DNA of 64,000 nucleotides. It comes from Pseudoips prasinana (Eukaryota > Arthropoda > Insecta > Lepidoptera > Nolidae). Each line of letters starts with the position of its first letter. Positions within the stretch are counted from its first letter, which is position 1. A model generated the notes under the pieces. It did not search any database, was not told the DNA's origin, and was given only the letters and a program-made list of their open reading frames with translations. The position numbers were made by a program, and so were the translations under genes. The DNA is taken from contig OX621252.1 in the NCBI GenBank assembly GCA_951640165.1, forward strand, positions 23,395,934-23,459,933. Reading direction: 5' to 3'. Below, in pieces: positions 52,695 to 62,409 of this stretch.

Positions 52695-52790
52695 GGTGAT
52701 ATATGGCTGACGGCACTGAATATCGTAACCCCATATTATTCCGTGGGGGGTGAAAAAGTCGGCCCGAGCCAAAACCCGGCTAACCTAACC
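52695..52790 (+). mobile_element. Family E repeat, 5' fragment
   Basis: 'GGCTGACGGCACTGAATATC', 'GTAACCCCATATTATTCCGT' and 'GGGGGGTGAAAAAGTCGGCC' give the family E start only. Confidence 0.55.
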
Positions 52791-53115
52791 GGCACAAAAA
52801 TTAAGTAACCTTCTGCCACTGGATACTTATTTGGTAGTTTATTTTTTCTACTGTTCGGTGAAACAGTCAAAGCCTTAAAAATTTGTCCACTCCATTGAGA
52901 TCCCATTGAAATGCCCATCTAGGGGAGCCACTTCGTCGCCTTAATTTGGGCCACTACACATAAGTGATCGGACAATTTTTCAGAAACTAATTCGAATTAA
53001 CCATAATGGATACACGTATATTCACAGTGAAATACAAATTAATTTAATTTCATGTAAAATATTATTATTGTTATTGTTTTATTTATTTACCTAAAATTAT
53101 GTAAAAGCATCATTT
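52791..53115. other. Unassigned sequence
   Basis: Nothing recognised. Confidence 0.4.
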
Positions 53116-53236
53116 TTATTAATTTGATCCGTAAAGCTTGCGCTGCGACACATGACGTCATAGGTGGGTAAATTGTTTATTTACACACGTGACGTCATGT
53201 CTCGCAGCGCAAGCTTTAAGGCATCAATTTAATAAC
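53116..53236. mobile_element. Foldback element carrying two TGACGTCA motifs
   Basis: Inner arms 'TAAAGCTTGCGCTGCGACAC' plus 'ATGACGTCA' pair with the right side at 28 of 29 positions around a 29-nt loop (53132-53218). Outer 'TTATTAATTTGATCC' pairs imperfectly with 'GGCATCAATTTAATAA'. Each arm ends in a CRE-type palindrome. Confidence 0.8.
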
Positions 53237-54554
53237 ACAAGCACAGGATGACGTGCAAGTTATTATTCAAATATTTTTTGTAAATTTAAGCGTAGTAAAG
53301 CAATGAAAATCTCATCAAACAAACCCGTAGATCTGCCAACAGTCAAACTAGACTTATACCACTCGTCGAACAACTTTGTTTGTTTACTTACAAATGACGT
53401 CATTTGTTGATTTAATTATATAAATCATTAAGATTTTACCACAGTTTGATTTCTGTCATTAACTATTCTGCGTAATTTAATTTATTAGATTTTTCATGAT
53501 ACGGTCCCATTGCCATTTATTCTAACCCATTTTATATAACGTGTCAGAAATTATCCCGCCTACTGTACTTGGACATTTAACCAAAGTATTCGTTCAATAA
53601 TAGATTCACTTATTTCTCAACACTGTAGATCCTATACGCAATGTTTTGATCTGACAGACATTATTGGATTGGCTATGCAAGTTTATTATAGCATGGATTG
53701 AATGATAGGATGGGTCGGTTATAAATTATGTGTACGATCGATGCCAAACATTCTTCAGCAATTAACTGTTTAACCACTAATGATTAAGAGGAATCCCTAA
53801 TGCGGGACTATCTTGCTCTCTTCTCATACGTGTGAATAAGAAAACAATACTATAATCGACAATTTGTATCGTGGCCAAATTCGATTTTGTTTTACCAATC
53901 AAACAACAAGAAAATTGGCTTTGCTTGGTCTTTTATTTTTGGTCTAAAGTGGTCTCTGATATTTTCGGTAGTTTGAAGTAGGCTGATCTAGCTCCTAACT
54001 TTAACAAAAATATGTTTAATTACAACAACAATACGGTCGAGTACCGAGTCCTGGTAAGTATTTATCTACATTTCGCAAAAACATCTTAGTCTCAAATATA
54101 GGGAGCAATAGTTATTTGTTACACAAGAGTGCAAATATGCTTTTTAACCGCGTGCTTAATTTCGACGACTGAGCAAGCAAAAGATTCTGAAATTGTTTAG
54201 TACTGTAATGTTGAGAAAATAAATTGAAAAAAATATGCCAAGGAGGTTCCGAGTCTGAGATTTTAACGATATAAAAATAGTTATTTTTTAATTTTTGTCT
54301 CCATCAAGGTAGAAGTTAGTAGGTTTAATGATGTTTTGAATTCACAAACTAAATTTGAATTTAGAACCTCGTGTGCACTAAACTCGATGTTCTAAATTTA
54401 AATTTACTTAGCGGATGAAAACGACATTTGTACTGAAATATCGAAGAGCAAAAGTACTCTTTCCGAGATGGGGTGATGGAAAATATAATTGTGGGGGAAA
54501 TGGCAGTTAGGAGTTGGTCTTAATACACTTCTATTGTAGAAAGTTCACGTATTA
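53237..54554. other. Unassigned AT-rich sequence
   Basis: A third TGACGTCA lies at 53,395-53,402 inside the small palindrome 'CAAATGACGTCATTTG'. No gene is recognised. Confidence 0.4.
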
Positions 54555-54770
54555 AATGCCTCGCTGGTCTAGCGGCAGCGTATACAATCAAAGACATTCA
54601 GGTTTTATTTCTGTTACGAGACATTTTTAGTATCTGCCCGGAGTCCTGTAATAGAGAGCTCATGAAGTCAGCTATCCTGTCCCATCGGATTATAAGAGTG
54701 AAGGAATAAAGAGTGAACCAGTTTTTGCACACACTTTTCCACTATAATGTGAGGAGAAAATGAGGAGTTC
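54555..54770 (+). mobile_element. tRNA-derived SINE (family C), partly decayed
   Basis: Head 'TGCCTCGCTGGTCTAGCGGC' and body 'TGTCCCATCGGATTATAAGA', 'GTGAAGGAATAAAGAGTG'. The box B half of the head is eroded. Confidence 0.7.
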
Positions 54771-54779
54771 ATAGCGAGT

Positions 54780-54965
54780 TACACTCACCGGTCTGTAATT
54801 GTTTGGATAGCTAAAGCACCTAGGCACGTGTTCAGCCTAAAGATGGTTGGCCGTCATAGTGGTTTAATATCTGTCTTCATCGTGCTTCGGAGAGCACGTT
54901 AAGCTATCGGTCGGTCGTTAGACAACAATTATACATGACGTCCACAGTTAGCCAAGAACGCTTTC
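54780..54965 (+). mobile_element. 5S-rRNA-derived SINE, decayed
   Basis: 'CACTCACCGGTCTGTAATTG', 'CCTAAAGATGGTTGGCCGTC', 'GGTTTAATATCTGTCTTCAT' and 'GTGCTTCGGAGAGCACGTTA' keep the SINE order; box A is nearly unrecognisable. Confidence 0.65.
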
Positions 54966-55049
54966 ACTGCTTCACCTGACAATATAAGCGAGCGGGGTCT
55001 CAAGCCATCTAGCAAATAAGAACATAGAGCTCGCACTATGTTACATAAC

Positions 55050-55465
55050 TTAATAATAAATAAATATTATGCTAGGCAGAGGCTATGGCACTTCTAGAGT
55101 ACTATGGCAACCAGATACCCGATAAACACAATTATATATTTCTAAATATATACATATCATACTAATATTATAAAGGCGAAAGTTTGTCAGTGTCTATATA
55201 TGTTTATTACTTCTTCAAGTCTAAACGGCTAGAGCGATTTTAATAAATTTTGTTTTGGAGTTAGCTGACACTCTGGATTAACACATAGGCTATAATTTAT
55301 AAAGTTTAACGCGGATGAAACCTCGGGACACAGCTAGTTATCAATAAATTATACCCAGATACAGAATAAATAATCGTGCACATCACACAAAAATTTATCC
55401 TGGTTGGGATCCAAACCCATGACCTCGGGCTTAGTTGTAACACTAACTACTAGACCAATTAATGA
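55050..55465 (-). mobile_element. tRNA-derived SINE (family A) split by a Helitron-like element
   Basis: Left half 'CTATGGCAACCAGATACCCG' and 'TATTTCTAAATATATACATA', right half 'TTATCAATAAATTATACCCA' and 'GGATCCAAACCCATGACCTC'. Joined, they form the usual uninterrupted SINE, so the insertion point is exact. Confidence 0.8.
55157..55337 (+). mobile_element. Helitron-like element (Lep1 type) with exact insertion site
   Basis: TCATACTAATATTATAAAGG at the start and 'CGGGACACAGCTAG' at the end, between A (55156) and T (55338) of the SINE, with no target duplication. This is the clearest Helitron-type insertion in the window. Confidence 0.85.
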
Positions 55466-55982
55466 TAGAAATAGCTACTGCTAGTTTGATGTCTCTTATG
55501 AAGAATTCCAGTTACATGCAAGAAACACAAAGGTTAAATCTGTTTGTCATACAAATTCGGTGAGAATTACATGTCCCGAACATAAAATTGGACGAAAGGT
55601 GAGTCTGAGTGCGCTCAGCATGATTGTTTTGGAAATAAACGCCATGGTTCGGTCACGCGCGCGTGATTTTAACGTAAACAGGGGAAGTGAGCGCCTGCGC
55701 GTCTCTGCGCGGCGTAGCAACAACAATCATTTGTCATACATCGGCGCAAGATTATACGCTCTTATTGCACATTAGTGAGAACGTAAGGTTATAGCGTACA
55801 AATTTAACTTATTTGTGTTTAAATTTATAGCTTTTTGTTACTGTTTTAAGGGTACGCATTGAATATATTGGTGAATGGGAATTTAATGTGTATTTGGAGA
55901 CGATGCGTGATTTTTGATCAGGCATTTGTCATACTTTTGATTAATCTTTAGATGAATGGCTAACTTACCGCAGGGAAATAAA
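55466..55982. other. Unassigned, with a CpG-rich patch at about 55,640-55,760
   Basis: The patch has 'TCACGCGCGCGTGA' (a palindrome) and 'GCGCGGCGTAGCAAC'. A 71-codon frame crosses it without a known domain. CpG density could mean an unmethylated regulatory region or a recent insert. Confidence 0.3.
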
Positions 55983-56171
55983 TCACACTAATATGATAAA
56001 GGCGAAAGTTTGTGAGTGTGTGAGTGTGTATGTTTATATATATACTTCTTCACTGCTAAAAGACTGGAGCGATTTTAATGAAATTCGGTATAGAGTTAGC
56101 TGACACCCTGGATTAACATATAGGCTATAATTTATAAAGTTAAACGAGGTAAAACCGCGGGGCGCACCTAG
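55983..56171 (+). mobile_element. Helitron-like element (Lep1 type)
   Basis: Starts TCACACTAATATGATAAAGG and ends 'GGGGCGCACCTAG' followed by T. It shares 'GAGTTAGCTGACACCCTGGA' with 29,337-29,499. Confidence 0.78.
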
Positions 56172-56189
56172 TTACAAATACATAGTAAT

Positions 56190-56630
56190 AAGAAATATCT
56201 TGGGACAATGAACACACTGCTATCTGATACCAAACTATGCCTTATATATTTCTAAATATAGATATAATATATATATATAAATATTACACCCGGAAACAGG
56301 ACAAATAATCGTGCTCATCACATAAGATTTGTACTTGGTGGGGATCGAACCCAGGACTTAGGGCCAGCGCAGACAAAGAGGAGCGCAGCGGAGAGGATTT
56401 TATTAAGGCACGAGAAAATCAACCTTAAAATTATTTAAGTAAAGTGCATGTATGCTTGAACATTATAATGCGCGAGACTGCGCGAGCATTTTGTCAGGTT
56501 CAAGCATATATGCACTTTATTACTATAGCTCTAAAGTTGATTTTCTAGTGCCTTAATAAAATCCTCTCCGCTGCGCTCCTCTCTGTCTGCGCTGACCCTT
56601 AACTGTCTGGGTCACTAACTGGAGGTAATA
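56190..56630 (-). mobile_element. tRNA-derived SINE (family A) split by a Harbinger-like MITE
   Basis: Left block 56190-56360 includes 'AATATCTTGGGACAATGAAC', 'CACCCGGAAACAGGACAAAT' and 'GGGATCGAACCCAGGAC'. Right block from 56602 continues the head with 'CTGTCTGGGTCACTAACT'. Confidence 0.78.
56361..56598. mobile_element. Harbinger-like MITE, copy 2 (TTA target duplication)
   Basis: Same TIRs as 14,963-15,208 with few differences, including the central 'GCGCGAGACTGCGCGAGC'. TTA flanks both ends (56358-60 and 56599-601). Confidence 0.85.
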
Positions 56631-56724
56631 GTTCCACTAAGAAAGTATGAATTTATAGACGTTGTTACTTAGTTGGTTAATGACGTTTATTGGCAGAATT
56701 TATGTAGAGAAATTATTGTAAAAT

Positions 56725-56932
56725 CATGATCATCATCATTACAGCTGTAAGAAGTCCATTGCTGGACAAACCTCCGCAAGAATCATCTTGGGGGTATGCC
56801 ATAATCGCCACGCTTGGCAGACAGGTTGGCGATCGCAGTAAGATGGTCATAGTACTCAGAAGGAAGCTTGCCCGTCCTCTGGTAGATATTGCCTCGGGTC
56901 GAATTCTCAGTCTCAGTCCATGGGATGAGATT
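56725..56932 (-). mobile_element. SINE-like repeat (family E)
   Basis: Reverse: (ATC)n end, 'AAGTCCATTGCTGGACAAAC', 'TATGCCATAATCGCCACGC', 'GGTTGGCGATCGCAGTAAGA' and 'GGTAGATATTGCCTCGGGTC'. The outermost 5' part is replaced by the next SINE; it may reappear at 57,055. Confidence 0.75.
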
Positions 56933-56934
56933 GT

Positions 56935-57040
56935 GTGACCCATAAATAGTTGTTCTGAGTATGGATGTACTTTGCGTCCGTCAATTATATGTATGTAAAG
57001 TACCTCGCGACACAGGGATTAAATTCCTTAGTGCAAGCGT
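56935..57040 (+). mobile_element. tRNA-derived SINE (family B), body only
   Basis: 'GTGACCCATAAATAGTTGTT', 'TTTGCGTCCGTCAATTATAT' and 'GCGACACAGGGATTAAATTC' match family B in forward orientation. The head is absent. It seems to interrupt a family E copy, since 57,055-57,125 resumes 'GGGGTGATGATATTCTGATA'. Confidence 0.7.
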
Positions 57041-57054
57041 TATATTTAAAAAAA

Positions 57055-57125
57055 ATAAAAAAAAGATGGGGTGATGATATTCTGATATTCGCCGCCATCA
57101 CCACACAGCATAAATTGTAATATAA
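57055..57125 (-). mobile_element. Family E 5' fragment
   Basis: 'GATGGGGTGATGATATTCTG' and 'TTCGCCGCCATCACCACACA' are the reverse of the family E start; probably the missing part of the copy at 56,725. Confidence 0.65.
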
Positions 57126-57147
57126 AAAAAATATAAACCTGAGAGCT

Positions 57148-57592
57148 TATAATAATAATAATAATAATAATTTATTTCAGAATAAATTCCATATATGTTA
57201 GGTACATGACAACTTATAAACTAGTGTTAGTAAAAAAAATAAAATAAAAATAAATGAATTTGTAGCTGCGTGAGCATCGTGGTAGAGCCCGCCGACACTG
57301 GGAAATGTCTACTTGACTGCGTGCAGTCGTATCCACCTTCCCAAGATCGGAGAGTCCCACCTATCGACCAAAGTTTTAAGAATGCTGTTGGGGCTGGCGC
57401 GCATACGACGTAGCAGAGATGCGGACCTTTTGCGCATGATGGCCGAAAAACTATCAACGGCCGCGTCGGCAAGCATTCCAAGTGAGAGCGTTTATACATG
57501 GTAGCACTCGACAGTCCGTAAGCGAAGGTCGAGTTTAAGGGCATTGGATAGGCTGAATGTGAACGAAACAAATTTGGTTTTTGTACCAGAAT
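57148..57592 (-). mobile_element. LINE 3' end with (AAT)n tail
   Basis: The tail lies at 57,150-57,172, the 3' UTR at 57,175-57,305, and coding sequence above it. 5'-truncated. Confidence 0.65.
57309..57475 (-). pseudogene. C-terminal LINE ORF2 peptide (RKR..LLRR type)
   Basis: In reverse, the frame reads 'ADAAVDSFSAIMRKRSASLL', 'RRMRASPNSILKTLVDRWDS' and 'PILGRWIRLHAVK' before TAG at 57,309. The 'F...MRKR..SLL.R.R.S.NSIL....DRWDSP....W..LH' pattern is one I associate with the very end of lepidopteran LINE reverse transcriptase polyproteins; the clade is not certain. A stop lies just upstream in the same frame, so the piece is broken as well as truncated. Confidence 0.6.
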
Positions 57593-57593
57593 C

Positions 57594-57720
57594 AGATAAG
57601 ATAAGATAAATACACTTTATTGCACACCATTTATATAACATAATTTATAATAAGATTAATTATATTAAAAAAGGTACAATTACAGCGATCTCTTCCAGAC
57701 AATCTTCAGTTGGACCATAT
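57594..57720 (-). mobile_element. Daphne-like LINE 3' end fragment
   Basis: (GATAA)n tail, 'ACACTTTATTGCACACC' and 'AGCGATCTCTTCCAGACAAT', the last being the complement of the 3' UTR block seen at 6,580. Confidence 0.65.
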
Positions 57721-57779
57721 TTATAATCAGCAACATTCCATACATATATAAACCATAAAAAAGTTGTGCAATAGATTTG

Positions 57780-57926
57780 TACAGACGCCAGCACATCCAG
57801 CTGTCCATCCATCCCAATCTGCCAAATTTCTTTTAAACATTTTCAACTTTATCACAAAAGTATAAGGTTCACTTTCAATTGGGGAAAATTGACAGATCGA
57901 GGTAGCTCGATGCTCTGGCGTCTGTA
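57780..57926. mobile_element. MITE, CAGACG family, copy 5
   Basis: TIRs 'CAGACGCCAGCACATC' and 'CGATGCTCTGGCGTCTG' with TA at both ends. A short 'CCATC' duplication lengthens the left arm. Confidence 0.85.
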
Positions 57927-58694
57927 CAACTATTTATTCTTTTCATTTCAATTTGCTAACAAGTATGCTTTATTATAGCAAATTAAAAATAATCCAATCT
58001 CTTAAAGTTTTCTTAATCAAACATATCCAATGAAGTGCAAATTTATTGCACATTTTTATTGTTTACATTTAGAACTAATCAAGGAATCATGTGGTTTGCG
58101 CATATTCCGCTTATATAATTCGCACTGAGATGCGTGGTATATCTATACATTTGGTGACAGCATAATATAATGTTTAATTTCGGAGTTTATACAACTGTTG
58201 TCGAACCATACTTAATGCTTGCAGCTTGAACAACTCTGTCACAATTGTAACCACATGATTTAATTAAATATGTCAGAAGACTACAGGTAGGGCACAGCGT
58301 TCATTCGCTCAAAGAGCAGCCCGACTGGGGAAGTTCCTCCACTTTACAGAAGACATTCCCTAATGTTGTGTTTTTGAGTGTGAATAAGGTTCCATCTCAC
58401 ACCTACGGTCGCGGAAACGTACGATACTTCCGCAAAAACCTAACCTAAACTAACCAAATGAGTCAATAACAGTAGATTGTATCCAACGCAGGTATTGGTA
58501 ATTGAAATAAATAATTATCATGCAAATATCATACACATATTTTTGTGTATGGCCATATGATATATTTCAATCCATTACCTAATATAATTTAACATAGAGG
58601 CTTACTAGTATTAACGATTATTTGAACGATAAGGAAGCTTCGTGTTTACCGTAGTAGTAACGACTTTAATATTAATTTATTACATTGACATTCA
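57927..58694. other. Unassigned sequence
   Basis: 'CTTGAACAACTCTGTCACAA' near 58,225 may be a scrap of 5S-SINE body. Nothing else recognised. Confidence 0.35.
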
Positions 58695-59022
58695 ATAATA
58701 AAAATAATGTCCTCCCGACCGAATTTGGACCACGGCGGCGAGTCTCAATGGAGACTAGCCAATTAAATTTAATTAAACCAAATAGCGCAGGACATATCAT
58801 AGTGCACAAGTGTGTGCGCAAACACAGGGGCGCTTTCTATTCCACCACTCTCATGATCCGATGGGACGACCAGTGACACGACCGGAAAGAAGCCAGACTT
58901 CGGGCTGATACTGACAAATTTATTTTTACGGAAAGCTCCCAAAATCACTTTTTGGTCCGATCCGGGATTTGAACCCATGTCCGCGGTTGAACACGCTACC
59001 GCTAGACTAGCGAGGCAATCAA
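58695..59022 (-). mobile_element. tRNA-derived SINE (family C), near full length
   Basis: Reverse order: tail 'AATAATGTCCTCCCGACCG', 'GACCACGGCGGCGAGTCTCA', 'TCTATTCCACCACTCTCATG', 'AAATCACTTTTTGGTCCGAT', box B 'CCGGGATTTGAACCC' and box A 'CTACCGCTAGACTAGCGAGG'. Confidence 0.85.
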
Positions 59023-59344
59023 TAATATTATTATATGAGACATTTAATAATATTATTATATTGTATTGAAAATTAAGTAGATTTATAATGGATGGTTTTC
59101 AATTTTATTTAATCTTTGATATCCCTAATGAAATTCTATTTACATATATACCGACCTATCTACTGTTTAAGTTGTAATTTTATTTTCTTCTTGGTGTATA
59201 ATTTTTATGATTGACGTGCATAAGTGTACCATGTGTTCCCAAGTGCATAAAGATTTCTGGTTCTGATTCTGCAATACATTTTGTCGAACGTTTTTTTATG
59301 CTTTACGTTGTTTTCCCAATCAACATTATTTTTGTCAAATGAGC
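59023..59344. other. Unassigned AT-rich sequence
   Basis: 'AAGATTTCTGGTTCTGATTC' near 59,248 looks like a LINE 3' end, but too little remains. Confidence 0.35.
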
Positions 59345-59580
59345 CATTTATATGTCACACAGATCATCCTAGCCCCAAACTAAGCAAAGCTTGTACTAGG
59401 GTACCAGGCGACGATATACATACTTATATAGATAGATAAATACTTACATACATAGAAAACATCCATGACTCAGAAACAAATATTCGTGGTCATCACACAA
59501 ATATTTGCACTTACCGGGATTCGAACCCAGGACCACCAGCTTCGCAGGCAGGAGCACTATCAACCAGGCTACGGTGATTG
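59345..59580 (-). mobile_element. tRNA-derived SINE (family A, alternative head), full length
   Basis: Third copy with the 'CACCGTAGCCTGGTTGATAG' type of head and box B 'CTGGGTTCGAATCCCGG'. Body 'CCATGACTCAGAAACAAATA' as in 20,661 and 45,160. Confidence 0.88.
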
Positions 59581-59634
59581 ACAAATTTATAGGAACAATA
59601 GTTTGTAAAGTTTAAATTTTCTTAATGTTTTGGA

Positions 59635-59855
59635 ATGTCTTGCTGGTCTAGTAATTGATGGCCGTGACTGCTAAGCTAGAGGTCTTGGGTTAGTTCCTCA
59701 CCCAGAATAAATCTTTGTGCGATGAGCACGGTTATTTGTTCTGTATCTTAGAAGTTCTGTGTCTTAGAAGTTCTGTATCTTAGAAGTTCTGTGTCTTAGG
59801 CTCTGCCTAGTTTGGGATCGGATGGCAGTGTTTCAGTTGTCCCAAGATATTTATT
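59635..59855 (+). mobile_element. tRNA-derived SINE (family A) with an internal 16-bp minisatellite
   Basis: Head 'TCTTGCTGGTCTAGTAATTG' and box B 'CTTGGGTTAGTTCCTCACCC'. The middle of the SINE is replaced at about 59,744-59,800 by four units of 'GTATCTTAGAAGTTCT' or its GTGTCT variant. Confidence 0.8.
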
Positions 59856-59860
59856 TATTA

Positions 59861-60170
59861 CTAGCTCTGCCCCGCGGTTTTACCCGCGTTAAACTTTATA
59901 AATTATCACAGTTCCTCGCCCGAAGGTGATAGCGTGATAATATGTAGCCTATATCTTGACCCAACCTCTAAATATTCATGCAAAATTTGAAGTAAATCCA
60001 TGCAGTACTTTTTGAGTTTAGCCCGGAGATACATATAGACAAACAGACAAAAATTCTAAAAACTATATTTTTGGCTTCGACATCGATTGTAGATCACGCC
60101 CCAAATATCCTTTTAAAAAAATATTAAATGTACAGTTTTGAATTTCCTACGATTTTATTATATGTATAGA
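59861..60170 (-). mobile_element. Helitron-like element, left of a head-to-head pair
   Basis: In reverse it starts TCTATACATATAATAAAATC and ends 'GCGGGGCAGAGCTAG', between A and T. Internal 'AATTTTTGTCTGTTTGTCTA' is shared with the next element. Confidence 0.85.
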
Positions 60171-60276
60171 TTACTTTTCGGATAAAATCTCTTTTTCCTT
60201 GGTTATTGACTACCTCTGTGTCCGAACGCTATATCCGCGTGGTGTATGTATAATATTTTATTGCAATATATATTTA

Positions 60277-60593
60277 TCTATACATATAATAAAATCGTAG
60301 GAAAGTCAAAACTGTACATTGAATATTTTTTTTAAAGGATACTTGGGGCGTAATCTTCTATCGATATCGAAGCCAAAAATATAGTTTTTAGAATTTTTGT
60401 CTGTGTGTCTGTTTGTCTGTATGTATGTCCGGGCTAAACACAAAAAGTACTGCATAGATTTACTTCAAATTTTGCATGAATATTACTTAGAGGTTGGGTC
60501 AACATATAGGCTATTATCACGCTATCCCTTACGGGGGAGTAGCTATGATAATTTATAAAATTTAACGCGGGTAAAACCGTGAGGCACAGCTAG
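60277..60593 (+). mobile_element. Helitron-like element, right of a head-to-head pair
   Basis: Same family as the element at 59,861, starting TCTATACATATAATAAAATC and ending 'GTGAGGCACAGCTAG', between A and T. The two 5' ends face each other across 106 bp, forming an inverted repeat of over 300 bp per arm. Confidence 0.85.
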
Positions 60594-60624
60594 TAATTTA
60601 TATTGCAATAAAATATAAATATAT

Positions 60625-60770
60625 TTCTAAATACAACAAGCAGAAAAAGTAATCGTGCTCAGCAGAGCTTTTCTGCTTGTTGTAGCAACATATTTCATGG
60701 TTGGGAATCGAACCCACGACCTCTGGCTTGGCAGTCAAGGTCACTAACCACTAGGCCAAAAGGCGAGCTA
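60625..60770 (-). mobile_element. tRNA-derived SINE (family A), head half with small palindrome
   Basis: 'GGGAATCGAACCCACGACCT' and 'AGTCAAGGTCACTAACCACT' are the head in reverse. 'ACAACAAGCAGAAAAAG' and its inverse 'CTTTTCTGCTTGTTGT' flank 'CGTGCTCAGCAGAG' within the body. Confidence 0.7.
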
Positions 60771-61179
60771 AACACAGATGAACCTGCAATTTGTGTAGAA
60801 GTAGATATCTCCTGTTTATCACCATTAAAATTTCATTGCTCAATAATGTTACTGCCACGTTGTTCCTATACAGATTCATTAGAACAAATAATAATAAACA
60901 GGCGAATTATTGAATTTTGTGGCCTATGATATGATATAAATACGACGGGAATAACATGTTTCTGTCTTCTGGGCTTGATTCCAACGATCGCATGGTTTAC
61001 TTTTTTTATGTCGGTGTTAGAATCTTGACAAGCGCTAAGAGGAGTTCACGGCAGGTGAGGTTTAGTCGGTGCAACTCCGATATACGCAGATTTTTTTTGC
61101 GGATGGCATGTGTAGGCAAGCTCTAGTTTAAGGAGGCTCAGTTACCCAAAGTGCAATGGGGAGCGCTAAGCTCGGAGGT
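60771..61179. other. Unassigned sequence
   Basis: Mixed composition; nothing recognised. Confidence 0.4.
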
Positions 61180-61475
61180 TCTTTGCGAATCAGAAATGTC
61201 GAAATCCGAAGGCAAACCAAAGTAACCGTCAGAAACCCAAGAATTACCAAGTTGAAGTGGCAGTGGGCTGGGCACATAGCTTCTAGATTCGACGGCCGCT
61301 GAGGTATAAAGGTTCTTGAGTAGCGACCAGGAACCGCGATAAGAAGACGCGTGGGTAGGCCCCCTACAAGATGGACCGATGTTCTTGTGAGTCTCCCGAC
61401 AATTGTAGAGATCTTTAGGGAAGGCCTTTGTAAAACACTGGAGAGTCTTTCAGCTGATATTATGATGACGATTAT
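61180..61475 (+). pseudogene. RTE-like LINE ORF2 C-terminus, longest of this kind
   Basis: Readable pieces in order are 'RNPRITKLKWQWAGHIASRF', then 'GRR...RFLSSDQEPR', 'RRRVGRPPTRWTDVLVSLPT' and, after shifts, 'KAFVKHWRVFQLI'. The intact family has 'KLKWxWAGHIARRTDxRWGRKVLEW', 'GRPPTRWTDDLVKVAG' and 'WTSFG'. A TGA replaces Trp after 'GR', and there are several frameshifts. The end is a short GATGAT tail. It would belong after the RT and so has no catalytic role by itself. Confidence 0.78.
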
Positions 61476-61734
61476 GAATATAATTCTGATGATGCCAGGT
61501 TATATTGAATTGTCTTCCATCGTCCATGTATATATATATTATTATTATATAACATGGCATACACGGGACAAGGAAGAAATACATGTATTAAAAATCAAAG
61601 ACTAAAAGAGACAAGAGTATACACAAAAATCTGGGAAATAATACTAACACATGTGTTATCCATGCAAGTTAGAAATAGCTCTATCTCAGCATTTGTTGCA
61701 GTAGTTTACTTTTGCTGCATCAGTGCAACAAAGC
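61476..61734. other. Unassigned sequence
   Basis: Nothing recognised. Confidence 0.4.
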
Positions 61735-61962
61735 GCTTTTGCGCTCATAGCTAGATGCTCTCACCGGTCTGTAAGCGTTCGGCGAGGTTAAGCAACTAGG
61801 CTAGCGGTCAGTCCATAGATGGGTGACCGCCAAAGTGGTTTAATTTGGTCCCGATTGTAGTCATTAAACAACAGTCGTGTCAGAGGCCTACTGGGCGGCT
61901 TGAGCAACTCTGACACTAGGGTTACCACTACCCATACGCTAAGCAAGTAAGCAAGTGCAACA
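61735..61962 (+). mobile_element. 5S-rRNA-derived SINE, near full length
   Basis: Head 'GCTCATAGCTAGATGCTCTC', 'ACCGGTCTGTAAGCGTTCGG', 'CGAGGTTAAGCAACTAGGC', 'GCGGTCAGTCCATAGATGGG' and 'TGACCGCCAAAGTGGTTTAA'. Body 'CGATTGTAGTCATTAAACAA', 'GGCGGCTTGAGCAACTCTGA', ending 'GCTAAGCAAGTAAGCAAG'. About 30 bp in the middle ('CGTCTCCGTGCTTCGG' region) are deleted. Confidence 0.88.
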
Positions 61963-62409
61963 AAAGTAAAATGCTGCAATTATCAGTAATTTCGGCAATG
62001 TTGGTAATGGTAATTACGACAATTGAGAGTGTTTCGAAGCTTCATAAACAATCCCAATCTCAGTATCTGACAGCGATTCGGCTACTTACTGAGCAAACAT
62101 TTAATTAAGTATATACATTTATCTGAAACGCCCTCAAGTTTACAATGTTTTACATTCCAACTCCATGTTATACGAAATCAGACTTTAATATTGGTGTATA
62201 ACGCTTAGTTTAGTTTGCTTTTAAATGTGTTAGCAATTGAATCATTATTGAAATCGATTAAAAGATCGGTGCTAGATTTGTCAGTAAAGCACGAGGCTGG
62301 TACCGATAAGAAATCGTTCGAGTGTAATTTTTATTTCATCGCCCGATTATTGTTTTAGTACTAACAATATTTCAATATTGACTTACCTTAATATAGACAG
62401 AACCATTGA
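61963..62409. other. Unassigned sequence
   Basis: Nothing recognised. Confidence 0.4.

Noticed and set aside
57313..57504. 63-codon plus-strand frame
   Set aside because: It is the opposite strand of a LINE C-terminus that has recognisable motifs on the minus strand.
61741..61830. 5S rRNA gene
   Set aside because: Only the internal control regions resemble 5S; the outer stem is missing and an unrelated SINE body follows.
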